Below are positions 10,476 through 19,769 of a stretch of DNA of 64,000 nt, one piece after another. This DNA is from Limnanthes douglasii subsp. nivea (Eukaryota; Streptophyta; Magnoliopsida; Brassicales; Limnanthaceae). The stretch covers positions 230,111,770 to 230,175,769 of the forward strand of contig JAUPFV010000005.1 in assembly GCA_036936605.1 (NCBI GenBank), read 5' to 3'. Numbering within the stretch: the stretch's first letter is position 1; every line of letters begins with the position of its first letter. The notes beneath the pieces are model-generated. The model ran no database searches. It was not told where the DNA came from and saw only the letters and a program-made list of their open reading frames with translations. A program made the position numbers and the translations under genes.

Positions 10476-10633
10476 TTTTTTTACTTTTATTTCAAGTAAA
10501 TAGATCAGAGTAAGTTGATTCGAAAAAAACATATTCATATAAATCTTTGTGTCTTACGGAGTCATTTAGACCCATTACATCCCATAATGAGAGGATCATA
10601 CAATAAAGATTAAAGTAAAACTTTCAAAGAATA

Positions 10634-12595
10634 TTAGCTGATGACCATGTTGTCCTCTAGCTGTTCTGGGTTAACTAGTGCATTATCATACATCTTGGAA
10701 TTAAGGAGGGACGAGTTGAGTTCAATCGCCATATGACCCATTTCAGGCTGATCAGAAAAACTATGTACAAAAGCAATGATGTCCTCCTGGGTCCTGGTGA
10801 TCTCGATCATAGATGTTGGATCTTCGTCTTTCTCATTACTAAGAATTTCAAGTAGTGCATCATAATATGAGCATGGTAGTGGTCACTGTCACTAGGAGAG
10901 ATAAGTTAGTGGGAGGAATTTCCTTTGACCAGAGGCTTCTTTCCATGCTGATGTGATGAGTAATAACATGAGAGTTATTAGAATGATGTGTGGCAGTAGA
11001 AATGGTGTAGCTTCAAGTAACGTAGCCAAATATATTGCAATTGGTGCAGATAATGGACATGAACTTGGTTTCCAAAAAGTCAGAGAACTCGTCTGCGGCA
11101 TTTATCACAATACAGATTCTTGCAAAGCTTAAGCGGACTCTATTGGCAGTTTGAGTTTCTATGTCGATGAGAGTTCCAAAGAAGCTTTCAAGCAGTCTAA
11201 GACCACACTCACCAGAGCTTGTGGCGGAGGCTATGAAATTTGACTTAAAAATGTATTGACTTCAAGGGGTATTTCAGCGTGGAAGCCATATGCTCCCACT
11301 TTTTGAGCATAATAAGGTGATTATTTAATAACCAACATGCCAGTTCGAGCATATTAGTGACATTATCAGCTATAGAAAAAAAATGATCTATTTGGGTTAC
11401 CTTACATTTCTAGAGATCATACATGCTCTATATTCTTGAAGCTATCGCTTGAACATGATATGAGGTTGGCTTCCTTCCAAAAAAATACCATGATAAGTAT
11501 TTTTCCCAATTAATTATGTCTGTATAAATAGCACGAGGGGGATTATGAGAACAATTTCTTTGACATGTAGGTACTTGACCTTTTGGACCATCATAGTATA
11601 CCGATTATCTTATAGAGTAGCTACCACACTAGCGTAGCTTTAAGGGGTATAGTTGTGGGTATATTTTGTTGGAAAATATTTGAGGACATGGATATTGATG
11701 GAAGGAAAAATAGGTTGCAATGTTGTATAACTTGCTTAAAGTGAGAACTGTTGCATATCGTAATGTTGTCTCTAATAACAGGTCTTGAAGATAAGGTCTA
11801 GGAAGATATGTAACCCATATTATCTTTAGATCTATTGATGAATTTACCTCTGTTTATTTGACCATGGAATGATTGATGGAATGTAGTGGCTGGCAAGTTT
11901 CTAAGAGAGAGCAAGGGTCTAACAAAAGTAAGCAAGTCTTAGGGGAACGTTAGTACATAAGGTATAAATAATTTATGAGTTGTTAGTGTGAGGGAGATAT
12001 AGTGGGATGCTTGGGAGTCGAAGGGAGTTCAGTAAGATTTCCACTAATGAAACTTGCTGACTTAAAGTTAATGCAGGTGGGGCACAATATATATGACATG
12101 GGCGAGTTATTTTCCTTGATGTAGTTGTTAAATACGTCTTCTATGTGGAAATGGTTTGAGTTTGTGCTAGTTTTTGTTGATATAGGCTTCAGGTTAGGGG
12201 TTGGGTCTTGCATAAGGGGCTTCAAGACACGTCGACAATGGATTTGCGTGCACCGTAGACGTGGCGATGGCTTCGGTGGGGCTGTCGAAAGTCTTGGGTA
12301 GTTTAATGTTTTGGCATAGGAAATTAGAAAGAGTACAAGATGCTTGATAAAGGTTTTTAGGTGCACTGTTGATGACAACATGAGGTGAAATGCTAAAATT
12401 ACAGATTCTGAGAGCAGGCAAATGCGCGTGATTGATGTTCCCGCATTTATGAAAGCCACTGGAGAGACAATCTGACTGGTAAAGGGAAAAATCCTTCAAG
12501 AAAATGGTAGTGAGCCTCTCGAACTTTGTGTTTAGAGTGCCAAAGTCAACTTCATAGGAATTTTCGTCATCCTCAACAGCATTATCAACTTCCAT
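10634..12595 (-). pseudogene. LINE-C ORF1 (DUF4283/zinc-knuckle, gag-like)
   Basis: The minus-strand ATG at 12593-12595 opens MEVDNAVEDDENSYEVDFGT. Later fragments carry ORF1 hallmarks: LSFARICIVI near 11120 (compare 'SFARVCVEI'), ICTNCNIFGY near 11050 (start of a zinc knuckle), and an open C-terminal stretch from about 10865 ending in a stop at 10634-10636 (EDIIAFVHSFSDQPEMGHM). Frameshifts and stops are many. Order, strand and spacing fit the ORF1 of the LINE whose ORF2 pieces lie at 6450-9790. Confidence 0.5.
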
Positions 12596-12847
12596 GTTAC
12601 TTTAGGTGAGAGAACTGACTGGATCTAGATTAATTCTCCATCTGGCTGCGCACTTCCTTAAAAAAATGTCTACATGGACGATCTTGCGAATGTATGTTAA
12701 GATTTAAGAAAGGTGGGGAACCATCATACACATTACACAGTAAAGAGGAGCCCATGTATGGTAACACGATGGATGGTATTGACAAATATATACCTGCTTA
12801 TAGAGGATTAAGCAGAGCTTATCGATGGACTGGTTTCAATTTATAGA

Positions 12848-13330
12848 TGTGAAAGAAAGCAAGCCCTTGAAGCGTGGTAATGGTAAAGCTTCAAGGACTG
12901 CATCGATACAGACTTTGAGTGAGGAAGAAGAAAGAAAGGAAACTAGAGAAAGAAGAGAAGAGGAAGAAGAAAGAGGCTTAGGTTCAATGTCTGAACCCTA
13001 AGCCGATTCGGGTCATGTGATTTGGTTTTGGTATTGGGCCGGATTATTTGCTGAAGCCCAATAGCTAATGGTGAAGTCCAACTAATGCTTTTAAATGTGG
13101 CCTTTTGGGTTGTGTTGCTGGTCCAAGATTTATCTCACATTATCAAGTCAAATGGACTAAGTGTTACTCTATTAATAAATGTAACAAGAATATGTGTAAT
13201 AGAATTACATGACTAACTACCTAACAACTTATTGTTAGTAAACAACCTATAAAATGTAATTGACTGTTCTTGATTCTTGAATGGAAATAGTTCAATCCTA
13301 AAACTCTCTCTCTATATTCTAAATCTAACT
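12848..13330 (+). repeat. Copia-1 5' LTR (483 bp)
   Basis: Starts TGTGAAAGAAAGC and ends CTAAATCTAACT, i.e. a non-canonical 3' end instead of CA. A TATA-like CTATAAAA lies at about 13248-13255, some 75 bp before the LTR end, and would drive the genomic transcript. Confidence 0.92.
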
Positions 13331-13343
13331 TGGTATCAGAGCC
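13331..13343 (+). other. Copia-1 primer-binding site
   Basis: TGGTATCAGAGCC directly follows the LTR; this is the usual plant copia site complementary to initiator tRNA-Met. Confidence 0.9.
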
Positions 13344-13357
13344 ATTGCAGACCTTCA

Positions 13358-14926
13358 ATGGCAAACTCTGATTCTCCTACCCATAGCAATGAGTCCCTTG
13401 GCTCAGTATTTCCCAGCAATCTCTCTGGTGCTGCCAAGAGTGTACACCTGCAAACAATGAACAACAGTAGTCAGATAAGGCTAGATAGAAGCAACTACTT
13501 GCTGTGGAAGACTATAGTGTTGCCTATCATCAAAGGTAATAAGCTAGATGGCTTTGTTACAGGGGATAAACCCTGTCCTCCTAAACTTGTCAACGATTCT
13601 GAAGGTAATATTGTTGGTAATCCAGACTATGAGGACTGGACTGCCAAGGACCAGCTACTCCTTGGCTGGTTGTACTCTACCATGAGTACAGAGGTTGCTG
13701 CTCAACTAATGGAAGAGAGCACCTCAAAAGAGCTGTGGGATGCAGCTAGCAAACTTTCTGGCTCACACACAAGAGCCAGAATAACATACTATAAGTCTGA
13801 ATTTCAGAGAACAAGAAAAGGCAGCTTGACTATGACTGAATACCTAAGCAAAATGAAAAATATTGCTGATAATTTGGTACTAGCTGGCTGTGGAGTTTCA
13901 GTTGAAGATCTAATAACTCAGGTTCTTGCTGGCTTGGACTCAGAATATACTCCTATTGTGGTCAGTCTAACTGACAAGGATTCTATGGGGTGGCTAGACC
14001 TTCAAACTAGTCTACTCACGTTTGAGAGTAGGCTAGATCAGCTAGAAAGCATTCAAAACAATTTGTCTACCTTAAGCCTAGCTACAGCCAATGTAACTCA
14101 GAAAACAGACTACAAAACTCAAAACAACAATGGGAATCAAAAGAACTACTCTGGTCAGTATAAAAATTCATACAAGAACAACAGAGGAAGGAACAATTCA
14201 AGCTATTCAAGGGGAAAAAACAGCTACTATAGAGGGAGAGGTGGACGCTTCTCTCAAAACAAGCCTACATGCCAGATCTGTAACAGATATGGACATGCTG
14301 CACCAGTGTGCTACTATAGGGATGATCCATCTGTTATGGGATCATCGTCTTCTGAACAACCTAAGGGGGACAGTGATCATGCAGCCTATGTCGCCACTCA
14401 AGATTCTACTGGTGAGTCTGCCTGGTATGCTGACAGTGGTGCTAGTCACCATGTCACAGGCAATCCTAACATGTTAACTCAGAAGGCTGAATATACAGGT
14501 AATAAAAGTATTCTTGTTGGTAATGGTCACAGGCTGCCTATACATAATGTAGGGTGCTCTAGTCTACAATCCCTTAACCATACTTCTATCTCTCTCAAAA
14601 ATATCTTACATGTACCTTTGATCAATAAGAACCTACTATCTGTCTCTCAACTCACTAGTCATAATAATGTGTTTATTGAGTTTCATCATGGGTTTTGTCT
14701 TGTGAAGGACAAGTTAACAGGGACAGTACTTCTCAAAGGGACTACTGAGGGAGGTCTATACAGGTTGAAGGATGTTTCTAGGTCACAAGCTACTGGGGAA
14801 TCTCCTATCAGTGTCAAACACAAGTCTCTATCTTCCAGTGTATCACTACCTAAAATCTTGTCTGTTTCTTTGTCTAATTCCCTAAAAGATGGATGGCATT
14901 GGCCATCCATCCTTACATGTGCTTAA
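13358..14926 (+). CDS. Copia-1 gag-protease polyprotein (N-terminal part)
   Basis: I chose the ATG at 13358 (MANSDSPTHSNESLGS), 15 bases after the primer-binding site. Upstream in-frame codons are LTR. The gag UBN2-type capsid domain spans roughly residues 40-230 (SNYLLWKTIVLPIIKG; TKELWDAASKLS-like). A basic Asn/Arg/Gly linker is followed by a CX2CX4HX4C zinc knuckle from about residue 305 (CQICNRYGHAAPVC), which binds genomic RNA. The aspartic protease active site DSGAS is at about residue 359 (WYADSGASHHVTGN). The frame ends just inside the GAG-pre-integrase domain because of a frameshift near 14890-14910 and reads a short spurious tail. Confidence 0.9.
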   Translation: MANSDSPTHSNESLGSVFPSNLSGAAKSVHLQTMNNSSQIRLDRSNYLLWKTIVLPIIKGNKLDGFVTGDKPCPPKLVNDSEGNIVGNPDYEDWTAKDQLLLGWLYSTMSTEVAAQLMEESTSKELWDAASKLSGSHTRARITYYKSEFQRTRKGSLTMTEYLSKMKNIADNLVLAGCGVSVEDLITQVLAGLDSEYTPIVVSLTDKDSMGWLDLQTSLLTFESRLDQLESIQNNLSTLSLATANVTQKTDYKTQNNNGNQKNYSGQYKNSYKNNRGRNNSSYSRGKNSYYRGRGGRFSQNKPTCQICNRYGHAAPVCYYRDDPSVMGSSSSEQPKGDSDHAAYVATQDSTGESAWYADSGASHHVTGNPNMLTQKAEYTGNKSILVGNGHRLPIHNVGCSSLQSLNHTSISLKNILHVPLINKNLLSVSQLTSHNNVFIEFHHGFCLVKDKLTGTVLLKGTTEGGLYRLKDVSRSQATGESPISVKHKSLSSSVSLPKILSVSLSNSLKDGWHWPSILTCA

Positions 14927-15383
14927 TTCAGTTCTAAAACAGTGCAATCTCTCTTCTATTATGAAAGAAAAACTTACCTTTTGTGAAGCTTGCCAGTTTG
15001 GAAAGTCCCATGTCTTGCCATCTTCCTTGTCTCAGTCTCATGCCAGCAATGTCTTGGATCTCATACATACAGATGTATGGGGTACCTCCCCTGTGGCATC
15101 CACTCAAGGTCACAAATATTATGTGATCTTTGTGGATGACCATACCAGGTATACCTGGCTGTATCCTGTCAAACAAAAGAGTGAAGTGATTAGTACATTC
15201 AAACAATTCAAAAATCTGGTTGAAAAACAGTTTGAAAGAAATATCAAAGTTATTCAGTGTGATGGTGGAGGAGAATTTCTGCCTATGCCACTATGGCCAA
15301 AGAACAAGGGTTCATTGTTAGGAAATCCTGCCCTCATACTTCAACTCAGAATGGCAGAGCTGAACGTAAACATAGGCATATAG
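14889..15383 (+). pseudogene. Copia-1 integrase N-terminal part (frameshifted)
   Basis: Continues the polyprotein after the first frameshift: IGHPSLHVLNSVLKQC (HHCC region), CEACQFGKSH, then the catalytic core with LIHTDVWGTSP (first Asp) and VIFVDDHTRYTWLY. The second Asp is in IQCDGGGEFLP. A second frameshift near 15285-15295 moves the rest of integrase to the frame starting at 15293. There is no real start codon; this is an internal polyprotein piece. Confidence 0.88.
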
Positions 15384-17944
15384 TAGAGACTGGTCTGACT
15401 CTTTTATCACAAGCTAGTTTACCCTATAGGTTTTGGGTTCAAGCCTTTGAAACATCTGTCTACCTTATCAATAGGCTACCTACACCAGTTCTATCAAACA
15501 GTTCTCCTTTTGAAGTCTTATATCACAAAAAACCTAACTATCTAACCTTGAAAACTTTTGGGTGTGCCTGCTTTCCATGCCTCAGGTCTTATCAATCACA
15601 CAAATTCCAGTTTCATACAATTAAATGTGTGTTCTTGGGGGTCAGTCAGTTTCACAAGGGATATGTGTGTCTTAGTCCTAAAGGCAGGGTTTACATTTCA
15701 AAGAATGTCATTTTTAATGAAACTGATTTCCCTTTTGAACATCAGTTTCTTCACACTACTATTCCTGAGTCTTCTACTAAAGTGTTCTTGGATTCTTGTC
15801 TACCTAATCTATCTCAGGTTTTTTTGAACTATGAACATTCTGTGACACCTACTACTTCTCTCAGTACTCCTGAAGATGATGCTACTCTGCAAACTAGGAA
15901 TTCACAAGGTACAACTCTATCCCCTGTTCATAATTCTACTCATACTATACATAACAGTTCTACTGAGTCTCAAACTAAGTCTGATTCATCTACATCTAAC
16001 CCTAATCATATTCAAGCCTCTAGCCATTCTCCTGACCAACTAAACACTATTGAGACTCATATAAATCATTTGAACCATCCATGTCCTAAAATCTCTATCT
16101 GTCTACCTTTTGAGTCTACTGATACATTAGTAAGTCCACTTCCTAAACCTTCTTCTCATCATATGATAACCAGAAACCAGGATGGAACTAGAGTACCTAA
16201 AAATCCTTATATTGGCTCTGTGGCTAAAACTAATATGGATACTTTTGAACCAAGCACTTACTCTAAAGCTGTTAAATGTTCTCATTGGGTAAAAGCTATG
16301 GAAGCAGAGTATGAAGCTCTGATGGTCAATAAGACTTGGTCTTTGGTTCCTTGCAATCCTAATCTAAACGTTATGGGCTGTAAATGGGTGTACAAGGTGA
16401 AACATAACAGAGATGGGTCTGTTCAAAGGTACAAGGCCAGACTTGTAGCCAAGGGGTTTCATCAAACCCCTGGCATTGACTATTCTGAAACATTTAGTCC
16501 TGTGATAAAGCCCTCTACTGTTAGACTAGTTCTAGCCCTAGCAGTTTCTAAAGATTGGGAAGTTAGGCAACTGGACATTAATAATGCCTTTCTCAATGAC
16601 TATTTGACTGAGGATGTGTATATGGTTCAACCACAGGGTTTTCAAGATCCTCAGAAGCCTACACATGTGTGTAAGCTACATAAGGCCTTGTATGGTCTTA
16701 AACAAGCCCCAAGGGCCTGGTATTCTAGACTGAGGGACACACTCATTCACTGGGGATTTACTAACTCTAAATCTGATTGTTCTCTATTCTATTTGGTCTC
16801 TAAAACTGTTGTTCTACTTATTTTGGTCTATGTAGACGATATAATTGTAACAGGCAATCACACGGAATGTTTGAAGGAGTTTATTCATAAACTCAACATT
16901 GTCTTCTCTCTAAAAGACATTGGACCACTCCATCTATTCCTTGGAATAGAAGTTCATCGTGATCATACTGGTTTCTACCTAACACAGCAACATTATATTA
17001 AGAACTTACTGAGCTCTCAGGGTCTCTTTCTAGCCAAGCCGTGTCCTACTCCAATGGCTGTTGGGGTTCATATTTCCAGCACGTCTGGTGCTCCTCTTGC
17101 TGATCCTACACAGTATCGCAGTTTGTTAGGTGCATTACAATACCTAACACACACGAGGCCTGATATTGCCTTTGCTGTTAATAAGCTCAGTCAATATCAG
17201 CAAGCCCCAACTATTATACACTGGCAAAACTTAAAAAGAGTATTAAGGTACTTATCTGGATCGTCTTGGATAAGACTGCACATCAAACCAACCTTCAACT
17301 TTCAACTGCAAGGGTTTTCAGATGCTGACTGGGCTTCGTCGTCTGATGATCGAAGGAGCGTTGGTGCCTATTACGTGTACTTAGGAGATTCCCTAATCTC
17401 CTGGTCTTCAAAGAAGCAGAATGTGGTTGCTCGATCCTCCACTGAGTCGGAGTATCGAGCTTTGGCAAATCTTTCAGCAGAGTTAATGTGGCTTCGCTCC
17501 GTTCTAACTGAAATTCGATTCCCAATCGAGACTCCCTCTGTTATCTGGTGTGATAACTTGGGAGCGAGCTCTCTCGCCTCCAACCCGGTGTTTCATGCCC
17601 GAACAAAGCACATAGAAATTGATGTGCACTTTGTTCGGGATCAGGTGTTGAAGGGTTTGCTTCAGGTCAGATTTGTTCCCTCTCATGACCAATTAGCCGA
17701 CTGTCTCACGAAACCCTTAACACATCACCGATTTCAGTTTCTGAGAGACAAACTCGGACTTCTGCTATCACCCCTTCGTTTAAGGGGGGATGTGAAAGAA
17801 AGCAAGCCCTTGAAGCATGGTAATGGTAAAGCTTCAAGGACTGCACCGATACAGACTTTGAGTGAGGAAGAAGAAATAAAGGAAACTAAAGAAAGAAGAG
17901 AAGAGGAAGAAGAAAGAGGCTTAGGTTCAATGTCTGAACCCTAA
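15293..17944 (+). CDS. Copia-1 integrase C-terminus, reverse transcriptase and RNase H
   Basis: An 883-codon open frame. Residues 1-60 finish integrase (HTSTQNGRAERKHRHIVETG, with the catalytic Glu), then a variable linker. RT begins with the W-AM--E motif near residue 335 (HWVKAMEAEYEALM) and includes ARLVAKGFHQTPGIDY and the catalytic YVDD at residue 513. RNase H follows (FSDADWASSSDDRRS near 674; STESEYRAL). There is no stop before the polypurine tract, so the frame runs about 50 codons into the 3' LTR. The first ATG is only where the frame opens after the frameshift. Confidence 0.9.
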   Translation: MAKEQGFIVRKSCPHTSTQNGRAERKHRHIVETGLTLLSQASLPYRFWVQAFETSVYLINRLPTPVLSNSSPFEVLYHKKPNYLTLKTFGCACFPCLRSYQSHKFQFHTIKCVFLGVSQFHKGYVCLSPKGRVYISKNVIFNETDFPFEHQFLHTTIPESSTKVFLDSCLPNLSQVFLNYEHSVTPTTSLSTPEDDATLQTRNSQGTTLSPVHNSTHTIHNSSTESQTKSDSSTSNPNHIQASSHSPDQLNTIETHINHLNHPCPKISICLPFESTDTLVSPLPKPSSHHMITRNQDGTRVPKNPYIGSVAKTNMDTFEPSTYSKAVKCSHWVKAMEAEYEALMVNKTWSLVPCNPNLNVMGCKWVYKVKHNRDGSVQRYKARLVAKGFHQTPGIDYSETFSPVIKPSTVRLVLALAVSKDWEVRQLDINNAFLNDYLTEDVYMVQPQGFQDPQKPTHVCKLHKALYGLKQAPRAWYSRLRDTLIHWGFTNSKSDCSLFYLVSKTVVLLILVYVDDIIVTGNHTECLKEFIHKLNIVFSLKDIGPLHLFLGIEVHRDHTGFYLTQQHYIKNLLSSQGLFLAKPCPTPMAVGVHISSTSGAPLADPTQYRSLLGALQYLTHTRPDIAFAVNKLSQYQQAPTIIHWQNLKRVLRYLSGSSWIRLHIKPTFNFQLQGFSDADWASSSDDRRSVGAYYVYLGDSLISWSSKKQNVVARSSTESEYRALANLSAELMWLRSVLTEIRFPIETPSVIWCDNLGASSLASNPVFHARTKHIEIDVHFVRDQVLKGLLQVRFVPSHDQLADCLTKPLTHHRFQFLRDKLGLLLSPLRLRGDVKESKPLKHGNGKASRTAPIQTLSEEEEIKETKERREEEEERGLGSMSEP
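17782..17790 (+). other. Copia-1 polypurine tract
   Basis: AAGGGGGGA immediately precedes the 3' LTR and would prime plus-strand DNA synthesis. Confidence 0.85.
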
Positions 17945-18273
17945 GCCGATTCAGATCATGTGATTTGGTTTTGGTATTGGGCCGCATTATTTGCTGAAGC
18001 CCAATAGCTAATGATGAAGTCCAACTAATGCTTTTAAGTGTGGCCTTTTGGGTTGTGTTGCTGGTCCAAGATTTATCTCACATTATCAAGTCAAATGGAC
18101 TATGTGTTACTCTATTAATAAATGTAACAAGAATATGTGTAACAGAATTACATGACTAACTACCTAACAACTTATTGTTAGTAAACAGCCTATAAAATGT
18201 AATTGACTGTTCTTGATTCTTGAATGGAAATAGTTCAATCCTAAAACACTCTCTCTATATGCTAAATCTAACT
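17791..18273 (+). repeat. Copia-1 3' LTR (483 bp)
   Basis: Same length as the 5' LTR with about 14 substitutions and no indels seen. Followed by the TSD ATAGA (18274-18278). Confidence 0.92.
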
Positions 18274-18278
18274 ATAGA

Positions 18279-19177
18279 TATGTGCCGCATGAGCCATGTT
18301 GAAAGAATGAAGAGATCATCACGATGAGATCATCGTTGGGCATGTTGGTCTTGTCCCGAGTATTGAAATGAAGAGTGGTATTCTTTTTGGGACCAAAATG
18401 TTTGGAGGTGTTTGAGTCTTTGCCTTTTGGCTTACTCTTTCTAATGTTTATTATAATGAACAGGTTGTTAAAAGTGCAGAAAATAATAAATAGTCTTTTT
18501 TTATGAACTTTTAGACATGTGAAGAAGTAGTGAAATGTTTAGTTAATTATTTAAAGAGAAATGACGACAAAAAGCTTGTGTGGGGTGTCGATGAAGGAAA
18601 ATAAATAGTGTGTAAGAGAAAGTAGAAAATCAGTGCGATTTTCGTGTGAGACAATAAGAAATCTGTGAGGATCTTGTAATAAGGTGAAAGAAAATAATAA
18701 TTAATGGTACAATTTTTTATTTATGAGACTGGAAAGGGGCATTGAGATTTTAACAGTCTTGTTGGAGAAGGTAACGTCATAGAGATCATAAAATGGAATA
18801 AAATGGAATGCACATAAGCACGCTTTGGTTATCGAGCGACAAAATATATAACCCGTAACCGACAATGGGTTCATTTAAACGAAAGAAACTAGAAATATAA
18901 TCGTTGTTAAAGGCTTCGAAGGGTTCGAACAGAACAAAGGGTGTGAGAGTGAGGTAATTACCATGAAAGGCAGCAAAATTAAGCACAAAATTGCTCGAGA
19001 AGCTCTGAGCTATAAGAGGAACGATAATAAAGGATTTTAAGAGTTATCAAGACAACCATCGGAGTTTTAATGGGATGACCACGTATGATTGCTGAAGAAC
19101 CAAAAATAAATATGTATAGTGCTGGAGTAGTTCATCTTCAACAAGCACAAAGTCTTGTGAAAGGGTAGATGAATGCA
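18279..19177. other. Gene-free stretch between Copia-1 and Copia-2
   Basis: No gene or RNA is recognised. Before the Copia-1 insertion it was contiguous with 12596-12847, so it may be the 5' untranslated or flanking region of LINE-C. It ends at the Copia-2 target site. Confidence 0.4.
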
Positions 19178-19182
19178 CTGCA

Positions 19183-19671
19183 TGTTGGATCATAAACTTG
19201 ATCCACTTAAAGGGCCCAACCCACTAAAAGTGTCCAACCCATTTAATAAGACCCATCTAGAAAGAATATTCTAGAAACATTTTAATTAATATTCAGTTGT
19301 TTAGGTTGAGTGCAAGACACACTTTTAGATTGAGTGTAAGAAACACCTTAACTTTGAGTGTAGTATTGATGTTGAGTGTGTTAGTATCCAAAAGCCTCTT
19401 GGATGGTGGATCTTTGTCTCCACTATATTCCTATAAATAGTGGAGCTCTCCCACCATCTAGTGTATCACACAAACACACCAAGAATCAAAGTTAGAGAGA
19501 AAATTAGAGTGAGAGAAAAGAGAGACAAGAATGCTCTCTTGAGTGTTAGAAAATTATTTTCTCTTCTTGTGTGAGGTTTAAGAGTGTCTTGTAATATTTC
19601 TCCTTTTCTATCAATATCAAAGTTGTTTGTTTGTTTTAAAGAGAGTGTTGTTTTTATATTTTCCGCCAACA
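19183..19671 (+). repeat. Copia-2 5' LTR (489 bp)
   Basis: Begins TGTTGGATCATAAACTTGAT and ends CCGCCAACA. A clear TATA box CTATAAATAG is at 19431-19440, with CT/AGAGAGA-rich sequence downstream typical of the transcribed leader. An internal hairpin, TCTAGAAAGAATATTCTAGA, lies near 19256-19275. Confidence 0.93.
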
Positions 19672-19674
19672 AAG

Positions 19675-19687
19675 TGGTATCAGAGCC
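19675..19687 (+). other. Copia-2 primer-binding site
   Basis: TGGTATCAGAGCC lies three bases after the LTR; it is complementary to initiator tRNA-Met. Confidence 0.9.
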
Positions 19688-19769
19688 ACAAGCTCTTTCC
19701 AAAATTTTGTTTTTAAATTTTCAACATATTGGAAATTTTGTTTTTAAATATTCAACATATTTAAAAAAT

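Larger units (their letters stand above)
12848..18273 (+). mobile_element. Copia-1: full-length Ty1/copia retrotransposon, 5.4 kb
   Basis: Complete structure: two 483-bp LTRs, primer-binding site, gag-pol, polypurine tract, and TSD ATAGA at 12843-12847 and 18274-18278. By eye the LTRs differ at about 14 positions (~2.9%). With a commonly used plant rate of 1.3e-8 per site per year this implies roughly one million years (inference). Two frameshifts break integrase, so it is not autonomous as sequenced. Pol resembles the RE1-type copia polyproteins of Arabidopsis. Confidence 0.93.
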
